Positions 36,064 through 44,861 of a stretch of DNA of 64,000 nucleotides are shown here, piece after piece. Position numbers and translations under genes: made by a program. The notes beneath the pieces are model-generated. The model was given only the letters and a program-made list of their open reading frames with translations, ran no database searches and was not told the origin of the DNA. This DNA is from Metabacillus litoralis (GTDB taxonomy: Bacteria > Bacillota > Bacilli > Bacillales > Bacillaceae): assembly GCF_020524045.1 (NCBI RefSeq), contig NZ_JAIVKL010000008.1, forward strand, positions 124,001 through 188,000, written 5' to 3'. Within the stretch, counting starts at the first letter, position 1; each line of letters starts with the position of its first letter.

Positions 36064-36160
36064 TTACTCTCCTCATTTTTATTTTTATATTTACAGAATT
36101 GTTATTATGGAATATTTTATAATTAAACAAACGATCGAATCAATATAAAGAAACGATAAT

Positions 36161-36183
36161 ATTAATGCGTTTTTTGCATTAAT
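36161..36183. promoter_or_regulatory. Perfect inverted repeat in the gdhA-lysR gap
   Basis: ATTAATGC, 7 bases, GCATTAAT, just upstream of the LysR-type gene's ribosome binding site. It is a likely operator for the LysR regulator or a leader hairpin. Confidence 0.5.
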
Positions 36184-36202
36184 TAAATTGGAGGATAAGA
36201 CA

Positions 36203-37108
36203 TTGGATTTTAGACAAATTCGTTATTTTATGGAAGTTGCCATTCGTGAACATGTAACAGAAGCAGCAGATGCTTTACATGTTGCACAATCTTCTGTAAG
36301 CAGACAAATTGTTAATTTAGAAAGTGAACTTGGAGTCGATTTGTTCATAAGAGAAGGAAGAAGGGTTCATTTAACACCTATAGGTAAAATATTTTATGAG
36401 CGGATGAAACACGCGATGAATGTGATGGATGATGCAAGACGTGAAGTTGAAGAATATTTAGATCCGGAAAAAGGGACAATCCGTATTGCGTTTCCAATTA
36501 GTTTAGCAGCTTATACATTACCTACTGTGATTTATGCATTTAGATTGCGTTATCCTGAAGCCAAATTTCAGCTAAAACAAGCACTTTATCGTGACTTAAT
36601 TGAAGGTGTTATTAAAGGAGATTTTAATCTTGCCTTGATGGGACCACTGCCTCTTGAAGAAAAGAAATTAAATCGTAAAGCACTATTTACTGAAAATATC
36701 GTAGCTCTATTGCCAATTAATCATAAACTGGCAAAAAAATCTTCAATAAAACTATTAGAGCTAATAGATGAACCTTTCGTTTTATTGCCACAAGGCTTTG
36801 TATTTCGAGATATTGTTGTAAAAGCATGTCAAAACCTTGGTTTCACCCCACATGTTGCTTTTGAGGGTGATGATATTGATGCGTTAAAGGGTCTTGTTTC
36901 AGCAGGCTTAGGTGTTACCCTCATGCCTGAAGTGACATTAGTCGATAGCTTGCCAAGATCAACAGTGAAGATACCAGTAGAAGAACCAAATGTTACTAGA
37001 ACAGTTGGGGTTATTACTCCTAAAGATCGAGTATTATTACCAACAGAAAAGATGTTTTATCAGTTTCTACTCGAATTTTTTGCGAGATTGGATCATTTTA
37101 AGTATTGA
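36203..37108 (+). CDS. LysR-family regulator, GltC-like
   Basis: 301 residues from TTG 36203, 8 bases after TGGAGG, giving the typical start LDFRQIRYFMEVA. The ATG at 36188 lies inside the ribosome binding site region. The winged helix (EAADALHVAQSSVSRQIVNL) and effector domain (GTIRIAFPISLAAYTLPTVI, GLVSAGLGVTLMPE) match B. subtilis GltC closely by eye, including EYLDPEKGT. GltC activates glutamate synthase genes in response to 2-oxoglutarate and glutamate. Here it faces gdhA instead of gltAB, so control of ammonium assimilation by GDH is inferred. Confidence 0.82.
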   Translation: MDFRQIRYFMEVAIREHVTEAADALHVAQSSVSRQIVNLESELGVDLFIREGRRVHLTPIGKIFYERMKHAMNVMDDARREVEEYLDPEKGTIRIAFPISLAAYTLPTVIYAFRLRYPEAKFQLKQALYRDLIEGVIKGDFNLALMGPLPLEEKKLNRKALFTENIVALLPINHKLAKKSSIKLLELIDEPFVLLPQGFVFRDIVVKACQNLGFTPHVAFEGDDIDALKGLVSAGLGVTLMPEVTLVDSLPRSTVKIPVEEPNVTRTVGVITPKDRVLLPTEKMFYQFLLEFFARLDHFKY

Positions 37109-37210
37109 GTATTATATATAAAACCTAGTGAAATTAAATAATAGAAGCTAATTTTTACTTAAAATGTTAGGAGTTCGATTCTCTAGGAATTTTTCAAAAA
37201 GAGAAGCAGA

Positions 37211-37259
37211 GAAGCTCCAATTCCTTGGTAATTAAGGGATTGAAGCTTTTATTCTTTTT
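37211..37259 (+). terminator. Terminator after the LysR gene
   Basis: GAAGCTCCAATTCC ... GGGATTGAAGCTTTTATT, then TCTTTTT. Confidence 0.7.
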
Positions 37260-37314
37260 GATTCTACATTATTCAACAAATAAAACTAATTAAATACTTT
37301 ATATGTCTAAAGTT

Positions 37315-37328
37315 GTTAACGCTTACAT
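37315..37328. promoter_or_regulatory. cre-like CcpA site before the PTS operon
   Basis: TGTTAACGCTTACA differs at one position from the cre consensus TGWAANCGNTNWCA. Just after it, at 37332-37350, TTGCAA occurs twice, 7 bases apart, and could be a further operator. Both lie about 65-100 bases before the regulator gene. Confidence 0.55.
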
Positions 37329-37412
37329 TATTGCAATTTCAAGTTGCAAAAAGATACACTAAACTATTAGAAAATTCCGACTTATAATGAAATTAAGAAA
37401 GGAGTTACTTAG

Positions 37413-39539
37413 ATGAAAGAACGGACTCAACGAGTATTAACCAGATTTTTATCAGTAAATACCTTCTTGACTTGTAAGGATTTAAGTAAAGAATTCAATA
37501 TTAGTGAGCGTACTTTTCGAAATGAATTGACACTCATTAATAACTATCTAGTTGAAAATAAATATCCAATCATTGCATCGACTAGAGGAAGAGGTTTGAA
37601 GTTAGCACTGTCTGATAAAGATAGGGAAGAACTCATCTCTAGAATTGGTGATAGCAAAGAATCAAATTATTATAGTCCGAATGAACGCTTTCTAGCTTTA
37701 CTTTTGGAAATATCAGATAACACGAAAACAACATTACTTTATGAAATGGAAGAAATTCTTCAGGTATCGAAAAGTACAATGGATGAAGATATGAGGAAAC
37801 TGCGTCACTATTTAAAGAAATATGGAATTTTTGTAGTCAGTTTAACTAAGCAAGGGATCGTATTAAAAGGTGATGAACGATCAATACGTTCAATGCTATA
37901 TGACGTGATTAATAGTATGACAGATATCGATTATCTAATGGGATACCGAGAGAAAGATGGAGTAAGTAAGTTTGTAGATCAATTTGTCTTGGAATATTTG
38001 GATAGTCGTGTATTGAGGATAATTGGGAAGCAGTATGACAATATCATGAAAAAGTCCGTAATAGAGATTAATCATGTATATCGAAATCAAAGCATTCTAT
38101 TTTTAGCTATTTGGATACGAAGGCTGCAAGAAGGAAATACACTTAGTGAATTGGGTAAAGTTCGGACGGCTATAAAAGAAGGTTCTGTCAGAAATTTAAT
38201 AGATTCGATCTGTATAGAGCTCGGCTTATTTCCATCAGTAAATGAAATTAAATATGTGAACTTTACAATCGAATCATTTAATCCAAAAGATATGAATAAT
38301 TCGTTCGATTGGGTTACCGCACAATTATTAGCTATTCAATTAATCGAACATGTTGAAAAAAAGACGAACATTCCATTTTCTAAGAGAGAAGAAGATTTAT
38401 ATGAAGGGTTATATAAGCATATCATAGGCCTATTAAGCAGGTCGAAGAACGATTTGCAAGTGTTTAATCCGTTGAAAGAAACAATTAAAGAATCTTATGC
38501 TGAGATTTATCAGGCAGTTAATAGCTTTAGAAAGCAAATAGAAAGTTACATTAAAATACCATTATCCGATGATGAAATTGGGTTCTTGACCGTTTATTTT
38601 TCAACTTCTGCAATCCAAATTAAACAGAAAGAACACCATGTCTATCAAGCTGTTGTACTTTGTAATCATGGAATTTCAACAGGGAAACTTTTGGCTGCTA
38701 ATCTGAAAGAGCAATTCAATATTGAAATTGTCGCCGTATTAAGTACCTATGAGCTAGGCTTTATTGATAAGCTCGATGTTGATTTGGTTTTTACGACAAT
38801 TACCATTAATTATCCAAGAAAACCAGTATTAGTTCTTAATCCTATATTAAGAGATAGTGATAAAAAAGAAATTAAAGATTTTCTACACAAAAATATAAAT
38901 ATGAGAAGAACTGTATCTAATATAGTAGATGCTACACAGCTGATGCAGGATATTTTAAACGTAATTGTAGAAAGTGGTGGCAGAGTAACAAAGGATAGCT
39001 ATCAAAAAGTAGAAAAGACTTTCAAAGAACATCATTTAAAAATTAATACAAGGGAGATACAGCCGATGTTACAGGATATTTTAAAGGATTCCAACATTTT
39101 ATTAAATCAAGAATGTAACGATTGGAAAGAAGCGATAACAAAATCGGCTCAACCGTTATTCTCAGATGAGGTTATTGAAGAACGATATATAAACGCAATG
39201 ATTAAATCTGTGGAAGATTTTGGTCCTTATATTGTGGTAGGTAAGCACTTAGCTCTAGCACACGCAAGACCTGAGGATGGTGTAAATAAATTAGGTGTTA
39301 GTGTTATGACATTAAAGGAACCGGTGATTTTCGGAAATCCAGAGAATGATCCAGTGAAAATTGTTTTTTGTCTAGCTGCAGTGGATTCATATTCACATTT
39401 AAATGTTATGAAAAATCTACTTGAGCTAATTAATGATGAACAGAAATTAAACAATTTAATTTTAGCAAACGATCTAAACAGTTTTAATGAGGTGTTATAT
39501 GGAAATGAAGAGATCGAGAGTGATGAACTAAAGTTTTAA
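37413..39539 (+). CDS. PRD-containing PTS transcription regulator with EIIB-like and EIIA domains
   Basis: 708 residues. In order: two helix-turn-helix regions (1-150; LTCKDLSKEFNISERTFRNE and LQVSKSTMDEDMRKLRHYLK), two PRD domains (about 185-410; His-containing EINHVYRNQSILF), an EIIB-like domain (about 411-500; VVLCNHGISTGKLLAANL with its Cys) and an EIIA domain (about 540-700; YIVVGKHLALAHARPEDGVN, phospho-His in ALAHAR). The EIIA is of the ascorbate/mannitol type. As no separate EIIA gene is present, this protein may also donate phosphate to the EIIB at 39576. It is the first gene of the operon and probably its activator, tuned by PTS phosphorylation. Confidence 0.88.
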   Translation: MKERTQRVLTRFLSVNTFLTCKDLSKEFNISERTFRNELTLINNYLVENKYPIIASTRGRGLKLALSDKDREELISRIGDSKESNYYSPNERFLALLLEISDNTKTTLLYEMEEILQVSKSTMDEDMRKLRHYLKKYGIFVVSLTKQGIVLKGDERSIRSMLYDVINSMTDIDYLMGYREKDGVSKFVDQFVLEYLDSRVLRIIGKQYDNIMKKSVIEINHVYRNQSILFLAIWIRRLQEGNTLSELGKVRTAIKEGSVRNLIDSICIELGLFPSVNEIKYVNFTIESFNPKDMNNSFDWVTAQLLAIQLIEHVEKKTNIPFSKREEDLYEGLYKHIIGLLSRSKNDLQVFNPLKETIKESYAEIYQAVNSFRKQIESYIKIPLSDDEIGFLTVYFSTSAIQIKQKEHHVYQAVVLCNHGISTGKLLAANLKEQFNIEIVAVLSTYELGFIDKLDVDLVFTTITINYPRKPVLVLNPILRDSDKKEIKDFLHKNINMRRTVSNIVDATQLMQDILNVIVESGGRVTKDSYQKVEKTFKEHHLKINTREIQPMLQDILKDSNILLNQECNDWKEAITKSAQPLFSDEVIEERYINAMIKSVEDFGPYIVVGKHLALAHARPEDGVNKLGVSVMTLKEPVIFGNPENDPVKIVFCLAAVDSYSHLNVMKNLLELINDEQKLNNLILANDLNSFNEVLYGNEEIESDELKF

Positions 39540-39575
39540 TAGAACCTATAAATTTTGAAAAGAGGAGAGAGTGAA

Positions 39576-39884
39576 ATGAAAAAAGTAAATATATTATTTG
39601 TATGTGGTGCAGGTTTAGGTAGTAGTTTTGCCTGTCAAATGGCTGCGGAGGATGTTTTAAACAAGTTAGGGATCAACGCAATGTTAGATCATAGTGATAT
39701 TTCTTCTGCTGTTTCAATGAAACCAGATATTATTATTACGGCACAAAATTTCAAATCGCAATTTGAAAAATTTTCAGTAGATCCTAAACAAACGACAATT
39801 GTTTATTTGAAAAATATTGTATCAAAAAAGGAAATTGAAGAAAAGGTCACACCTGTTTTGAAGGATAAAGGTATATTAGCATAA
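39576..39884 (+). CDS. PTS EIIB component, ascorbate (Ula/Sga) type
   Basis: 102 residues from ATG 39576 behind AGAGGAGAG. The phosphorylated cysteine is Cys10 in ILFVCGAGLGSSFACQMAAE. The rest has the EIIB fold (DHSDISSAV, PDIIITAQNF). It passes phosphate from EIIA to the sugar bound by the EIIC protein of the next gene. Short spacings through 42551 indicate one operon. Confidence 0.85.
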   Translation: MKKVNILFVCGAGLGSSFACQMAAEDVLNKLGINAMLDHSDISSAVSMKPDIIITAQNFKSQFEKFSVDPKQTTIVYLKNIVSKKEIEEKVTPVLKDKGILA

Positions 39885-39923
39885 AGATTTTTAGAGATTC
39901 TATCTAGAGAAGGGGGCTAAAAA

Positions 39924-41213
39924 ATGAGTGTTGTAAACTTTATTATCGATAATATTTTAACACAGGCTTCTGTCACGATTGCTTTGATTGCTATGTTGGG
40001 GTTAATTTTACAAAAGAAATCAGCAGGTCAAGTTACTTCTGGATCGTTAAAGACGATGTTAGGCTTTATGGTATTATCAGCAGGTTCTAGCATTATTGTT
40101 GGTAGTTTAATCTATTTCGGTAAGATTTTTACAGAAGGCTTCGATATGCAAGGAATTATTCCTTCCATTGAAGCAATTAATGGTCAAGCGATGAATGACT
40201 TGGGTTTGGGCCGTGATATCGCACTAACTTTTTTAGCAATCTTTGTTTTTAATATTCTTATTGCACGGTTTACGAAATGGAAATATATCTTTTTAACTGG
40301 TCAGGCTATTCTTTGGATGGCTACAATGACAACAGTCTTTGGATACTTTGCAGGCTTACGTGGTACTGCATTGATTTTAGTAGGTGGTTTCATCGGTGGT
40401 ATCTTTGCGGTTGCTATGCCTGCAATTGCACAACCATTTGTACGAAAAATAACTGGCATGGATGATATTGCTTTAGGACATTTTTGTACAATTGGATATG
40501 TTTTTGAAGCAGGTGTGGCAAAGATCTTTGGAGGTAAGGGAGAAAAGAAAAGATCTGTTGAGGATTTAAAATTACCAGCACAATTTGAATTCTTACAAGA
40601 CACTTATCTATCTTTAATGGTAGTAATGACGCCGCTTTTTATTATTACAGCAGCATTTGCAGGATCTGAGTTCGCTTCCACATTATCAGGAGATACGCAT
40701 TATTTAATGTTTGCTTTCTTACAATCTATTCAATTCGTCGTTGGAGTGTATGTATTATTAGCCGGTGTTCGCTTATTACTAGGAGAAATTGTACCGGCAT
40801 TTAGAGGAATTGCGATGCGTTTGGTTCCGAATGCAAAGCCAGCATTAGATTGCCCGGTATTATTTCCTTTTAGTCCTAATGCCGTTATTGTAGGTTTTAT
40901 TACAACGACGATAGGTTCGATTATTGCGATGTTTGTTCTACCTGTATTTGGATTAGCCATGATCTTACCAGGAATGCTTACAGCCTTCTTCGCAGGAGGT
41001 ACTGCCGGTATATTTGGAAATTTAACAGGTGGCCTTCGCGGAGCAGTTATAGGTGGTATTGTACATGGATTCTTCATTACATTATTACCAGCACTTTTAG
41101 TCACGACTTTCAATACTATGGGATTTGTAAATGCAACAGCTACAGATGTTGATACTGTAACAGCTGCTTTATTATATGCATGGCTCATTGGTCCACTTAT
41201 CAAAGCTTTCTAA
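39924..41213 (+). CDS. PTS EIIC component, ascorbate (UlaA/SgaT) type
   Basis: 429 residues with about ten membrane segments. Family motifs are seen: VTSGSLKTMLGFMVLSAGSS, MPAIAQPFVRKITGMDDIAL GH-type loops, and CPVLFPFSPNAVIVGF. It forms the membrane channel for an ascorbate-like sugar or sugar acid. The partner EIIB is the preceding gene; EIIA is probably the C-terminal domain of the regulator. The downstream aldolase, rather than UlaD/E/F enzymes, suggests that the substrate is not ascorbate itself. Confidence 0.87.
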   Translation: MSVVNFIIDNILTQASVTIALIAMLGLILQKKSAGQVTSGSLKTMLGFMVLSAGSSIIVGSLIYFGKIFTEGFDMQGIIPSIEAINGQAMNDLGLGRDIALTFLAIFVFNILIARFTKWKYIFLTGQAILWMATMTTVFGYFAGLRGTALILVGGFIGGIFAVAMPAIAQPFVRKITGMDDIALGHFCTIGYVFEAGVAKIFGGKGEKKRSVEDLKLPAQFEFLQDTYLSLMVVMTPLFIITAAFAGSEFASTLSGDTHYLMFAFLQSIQFVVGVYVLLAGVRLLLGEIVPAFRGIAMRLVPNAKPALDCPVLFPFSPNAVIVGFITTTIGSIIAMFVLPVFGLAMILPGMLTAFFAGGTAGIFGNLTGGLRGAVIGGIVHGFFITLLPALLVTTFNTMGFVNATATDVDTVTAALLYAWLIGPLIKAF

Positions 41214-41244
41214 GATTTGTTTAGAGATAAGGAGGTTTTAAGGA

Positions 41245-41643
41245 ATGTTTGGATTCGGTAAGAAGAAAATGAAGGAATTTCCAAGTGAAACAAAGGAAGA
41301 GGTACTGTTGACACAAGAAAGAAAAGAAGAGTTATTACGTACCATTTCTATTAAAAAAGATCAGGTGAATCAAAAAAATTCAGAAGAACAAGCGAAAATA
41401 TATGAAGAGATTGGCTTAGCTTTTAATGAACTGGGTGAAGAAGATGATGCTATTGAAATGTTAGAGAATAGTATTGAGTCTAAAAAGTCATTAGGTGATG
41501 GGTACAAAACTTTATTAAAACTATATAACAAGAAGAGAGCAGAAGCAGCAAAAATGCAGGATGAAGAGTTATTACAAATCTATTTAAAGAAAATGGATCA
41601 AATGATGCAAGTTTCAAAAGAAGTAACACGTGGTGTTCGGTAA
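41245..41643 (+). CDS. Small helical-repeat (TPR-like) protein in PTS operon
   Basis: 132 residues behind AAGGAGG. A basic N-terminus (MFGFGKKKMKEF) precedes a helical pair with TPR-like spacing, AKIYEEIGLAFNELGEEDDA then IEMLENSIESKKSLGDGYKT, and a third pair near RAEAAKMQDEELLQIYLKKM. No catalytic motif is seen. Its position between EIIC and aldolase suggests an accessory role in the same pathway. The function is unknown. Confidence 0.65.
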   Translation: MFGFGKKKMKEFPSETKEEVLLTQERKEELLRTISIKKDQVNQKNSEEQAKIYEEIGLAFNELGEEDDAIEMLENSIESKKSLGDGYKTLLKLYNKKRAEAAKMQDEELLQIYLKKMDQMMQVSKEVTRGVR

Positions 41644-41684
41644 AGGGAAAATAAATCATTCATATAAAGGGAGAGTAATAGATT

Positions 41685-42551
41685 ATGTTTATAACATTAA
41701 AAGAAGTAACACGTAGAGCTGAAGAATTGAATTATACAGTTGGTTCATTTAATGCACATAATTTAGAGATGTTACCAGATATGATACGTGCAGCAAAAGA
41801 GCTTGGAGCACCAATTATTATTCAAACAAGTATTGATACTGCAAAATATATAGGCCATGAAAACTTTGTTGCTGTTTGTAAATCAATGGCTTCTAATGAA
41901 ATGGTAGATGTGGTATTACACCTAGATCATGCAAGAGACTTTGATGATATTAAAGAGGCGATCAAAAAAGGGTATACGTCAGTGATGTTTGATGGATCTC
42001 ATTTACCCTTCAAAGAAAACATCATGAAAACAAGAGCAGTAGTAGAATATGCACATCACTACGGTGTTTCAGTAGAAGGGGAATTAGGAACGATTGGTGG
42101 AACGGAAGAAGGAATTCACGTAGCTGAGAATGATAAGGTTTACACTGACCCTAAAGATGCCGCAGAGTTTGTCAAAGCAACAGGGGTTGACGCACTTGCT
42201 GTTGCAATTGGTACAAATCATGGACAATATAAATCTAAAACAGAAGTTAACATACCACTACTAAAAGAAATAAATGATGTAGTAGATGTACCTCTAGTTA
42301 TTCATGGAGGGACAGGTGTAAATGAAATGGATATACATGAATTAATTAATAACGGTATTCGTAAATTTAATGTTGGAACCGAATTGTTGGTAGCATGGAC
42401 AAAAACGGCAAAAGAAACATTCAGAGAAACAAAAGAAACAAAATCTTTACGACATAATATTATTCCATGTAATCAGGCAGTCAAAGAAATCGTAAAACAT
42501 AAAATTGACATTTTCATGAATAAGGAAGACCGTACTATTTTATTAAAGTAA
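41685..42551 (+). CDS. Class II fructose/tagatose-bisphosphate aldolase family
   Basis: 288 residues, GatY/KbaY/FbaA size. Motifs: TVGSFNAHNLEMLPDMIRAA, VVLHLDHARDFDDIKEAIKK with the metal His and Asp, YTSVMFDGSHLPFKEN, VEGELGTIGG, and VPLVIHGGTGVNEMDIHELI with the second metal His. It should cleave a ketose bisphosphate into dihydroxyacetone phosphate and an aldehyde. The preference (fructose-1,6, tagatose-1,6 or a sugar-1-phosphate) cannot be decided by eye. It is last in the main operon. Confidence 0.85.
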   Translation: MFITLKEVTRRAEELNYTVGSFNAHNLEMLPDMIRAAKELGAPIIIQTSIDTAKYIGHENFVAVCKSMASNEMVDVVLHLDHARDFDDIKEAIKKGYTSVMFDGSHLPFKENIMKTRAVVEYAHHYGVSVEGELGTIGGTEEGIHVAENDKVYTDPKDAAEFVKATGVDALAVAIGTNHGQYKSKTEVNIPLLKEINDVVDVPLVIHGGTGVNEMDIHELINNGIRKFNVGTELLVAWTKTAKETFRETKETKSLRHNIIPCNQAVKEIVKHKIDIFMNKEDRTILLK

Positions 42552-42592
42552 AACAAAAATAATTTTGAAATAAGTCTTTTGTTGGGTTGAAA

Positions 42593-42632
42593 AAGAAAGA
42601 GTACGGGGGAATTCCTAGTACTCTTTCTTTAT
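42593..42632 (+). terminator. Rho-independent terminator after aldolase
   Basis: AAAGAAAGAGTACGGGGG ... CTAGTACTCTTTCTTTATT. Confidence 0.85.
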
Positions 42633-42655
42633 TCGTTAAAACATGAGGTGATCGA

Positions 42656-43276
42656 ATGGATAAAGTCTTAATCTTATTAGCTGGTTTACCAGGAACTGGT
42701 AAAACCTATTTAAGTAATGTTATAAAGAATAAGCTAGGGTCATTTTTTGAACTGTCTCAGGATGACTTGAAAGAATATTTTAGTGATATATACGGTTTTC
42801 ATAACTTAGAAGAAAAGCAAGAGATTGAAAAAATAGCATGGACGAAATATTACGAGATAATGGAACAGAAAATGCAAGAAAGTACAAATATGATTTCAGA
42901 TTATCCCTTTAGTCAAAAACAAAAACCTTATATTCAGAATTTTGCAGAAAGATATAACTATAAAGTTATAACCATTAGATTGGTTGCAGATCTAAATGTA
43001 TTGTTTGAAAGACAAAAGAAACGAGATATGGAGTCTACAAGGCATTTGAGTCATATTGTAACAAAATACAAAAAAGGGGACCAATTATCTGATAGAAGCA
43101 ATGCAGATCATTTGTTAACTTATGAAGAGTTTATAACAAGATGTAAAACAAGAGGATATCACTTGTTCGAATTAGGAGAATTATATGAAGTAGATGTAAC
43201 AGATTATACAAAAGTAAATTATTCTACATTGTTAGAAAAAATAAGTTTAAGTTATACCTTTAGGATAAATTTTTAA
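42656..43276 (+). CDS. P-loop (AAA_33-type) kinase
   Basis: 206 residues with TGAGGTGATCGA before the ATG. The Walker A is LLAGLPGTGKTYLSNVI. An ISDYPFSQ strand takes the place of Walker B, and a lid-like RQKKRDMESTRHLSHIV region follows. Small kinases of this fold phosphorylate sugars, nucleosides or antibiotics. It lies 24 bases after the operon terminator, so it may be read at a lower level with the PTS genes, perhaps supplying the second phosphate for the aldolase. That link is inferred. Confidence 0.7.
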   Translation: MDKVLILLAGLPGTGKTYLSNVIKNKLGSFFELSQDDLKEYFSDIYGFHNLEEKQEIEKIAWTKYYEIMEQKMQESTNMISDYPFSQKQKPYIQNFAERYNYKVITIRLVADLNVLFERQKKRDMESTRHLSHIVTKYKKGDQLSDRSNADHLLTYEEFITRCKTRGYHLFELGELYEVDVTDYTKVNYSTLLEKISLSYTFRINF

Positions 43277-43515
43277 ACTAGAAAGTAAGTGAATTAAGAT
43301 GATTTTCTATTATTAAGGCTTTTTTCTGAAAGAATGTTACTATTTAACCAAAAAATATGTACTAGAAAACAGTGTATTTTCGTAGAAAGGCTCCTATTTT
43401 ATGAAGAAAATATGCCACTAGACTTCATAAAATGCTGATTTCTTAAGTATTTATAAGCAACAATGTATTCTAAAACAGCCTTTATTCATTAAAAACTAAT
43501 AAACGGAGGAATAAA

Positions 43516-43782
43516 ATGATTGAAAAATTATAAACAGTGACAAATGATTCTGGAATTCATGCAGGACCAGCAACATTATTAGTTCAAGTAGTTCCACCAT
43601 TTTCTTCAGAAGTAATCCTTGAGTGCAAAGGAAAACAAGTAGATTTGAAATCAATTTTGGGAGTGTTGTCCCTAGGAATTCCTAAAGGAGAAACCATTAA
43701 AATAATTGCTCAGGGTGAAGATGAAGAACAAGTTCTATCTAGAGTCAATGAAATAATGGAAACAGAAGAACTCTGTGTATAA
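43516..43782 (+). pseudogene. Decayed HPr paralogue (nonsense codon; R17G)
   Basis: Behind ACGGAGG, ATG 43516 reads MIEKL, then TAA at codon 6. The frame continues TVTNDSGIHAGPATLLVQVV then VDLKSILGVLSLGIPKGETI to 43782. HPr landmarks fall at their canonical numbers: His15 (phosphorylated by EI) and Ser46 (HPr kinase site). Arg17, invariant next to His15, is Gly here. A product restarting at GTG 43537 would lack the first strand. It is most simply a dead second ptsH copy beside a PTS operon, but only one codon blocks it. No gene lies in 43277-43515. Confidence 0.75.
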
Positions 43783-43901
43783 ATATGCGTTAGTATTACT
43801 TGGGATGTGTTTTTGATGTACTATTGTCGTCATCTGAAAGAAAAAAGAATTAAAAAGAAAAATGTTCAGAATCCTCAACCAAGTAAAAGAATAAAATCTC
43901 T

Positions 43902-43935
43902 AAAAAAAGGGTGTGCTAAGGGGTATACCCTTTTT
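43902..43935 (+). terminator. Hairpin terminator
   Basis: AAAAAAAGGGTGTGC ... GGGTATACCCTTTTT. Confidence 0.65.
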
Positions 43936-43977
43936 AAACTAACTTATTAAAGAGAATTATATTCCACGATAATATCA

Positions 43978-44200
43978 ATCTTCTTATATTTAACTTCTCA
44001 ATGCATAAGTCATTTCACCTATTTCGCACAATATAATTTGTTATTTTCTTACTATAGACAAAGACCACTTCTAAGTAAAAAGTTTCTTTATTTAACAATC
44101 ATCTTTTAAATTGTATATTTAACTGGATGTTTATGGTATTTATAATATGTAGATTTTATTGGATATTATAAATCACCTAGCCAGGTAATTGAGGATTAGA
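43978..44200 (+). promoter_or_regulatory. Repeated LXG-type promoter region, copy 3
   Basis: Matches 9972-10216 in its upstream part (CATAAGTCATTTCACCTA) and both other copies through the promoter-like core: TTAACT at 44119-44124, 16 bases, TATAAT at 44141-44146, then TTGGATATTATAAAT and CCTAGCC. Similarity ends near 44180. It stands alone, 34 kb from the toxin island, before the small membrane protein gene. Confidence 0.65.
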
Positions 44201-44270
44201 CTTAATTTACTTTCTATGAAGATACGATGTAAATATAAATATTTTATAGATTATTGTTAGGGGGAAAGAA

Positions 44271-44567
44271 ATGGCTGAACAAATTGGGTCTGTCATAGGA
44301 ACGATCATAGGAGGATTTGTTATAGGTTTTATAGGATTTAAGGTTATTCAGATTATTTATTTAGCTATTAGAGGGATTTTTAGGTTTATTAGATTTCAAA
44401 CAATGACTCCTGAACAAAAAAAAGAAGCAATCTATAAGCGGAAAAAATATAAGAGAGCAGCCTCAAGATCAGATACCGGTGGTGGTAATTGGTTCTGGTC
44501 ATCTTCGGATTCAGGCTATGATGGTGGTGGAGATTCCGGCGGAGGAGATGGTGGTGGTGGTGATTAA
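44271..44567 (+). CDS. Small membrane protein with Gly/Ser/Asp-rich tail
   Basis: 98 residues behind TTAGGGGGAAAG. The first 35 residues are a membrane segment rich in Gly and Ile (GSVIGTIIGGFVIGFIGFKV). A basic stretch follows (KKEAIYKRKKYKRAASR), then a low-complexity tail: GGGNWFWSSSDSGYDGGG and SGGGDGGGGD. Such tails are seen on TPM-type and other small envelope proteins. The upstream region is shared with the two LXG toxins, suggesting joint expression with type VII effectors. The function is unknown. Confidence 0.65.
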   Translation: MAEQIGSVIGTIIGGFVIGFIGFKVIQIIYLAIRGIFRFIRFQTMTPEQKKEAIYKRKKYKRAASRSDTGGGNWFWSSSDSGYDGGGDSGGGDGGGGD

Positions 44568-44740
44568 TCACCCCATTTAATAACTACTATCAAAATTTAA
44601 GACTGTTATTAAAATAAATAATTTAAACTTTCAAGCATTAAAGATTGTTAATAAACAATGTTAAGTGAGGAATGTAGGAAAGACAATAATGAGATCAACA
44701 GGTGTTTTTAGATAAGCCGATTAATTTATAAGTAGATATA

Positions 44741-44797
44741 AAACGAGGCTGTTCATAAGTACAAATAAATGTACTTATGTAGAACGGCCTCATTTTT
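44741..44797 (+). terminator. Long hairpin terminator
   Basis: AAACGAGGCTGTTCATAAGT pairs with ACTTATGTAGAACGGCCTC, then ATTTTTA. It closes the 44271 unit. Confidence 0.8.
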
Positions 44798-44814
44798 AAT
44801 AGTTAACCAACTCT

Positions 44815-44848
44815 AAAAATCAGGACTATGGCTAGCCCTGATTTTATT
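44815..44848 (-). terminator. Terminator of the ECF41 operon
   Basis: AAAAATCAGGACTATGG ... CTAGCCCTGATTTTATT. On the minus strand it lies 14 bases after the sigma factor stop and is followed by a T-run. Confidence 0.75.
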
Positions 44849-44861
44849 AAATCGTTTATCT

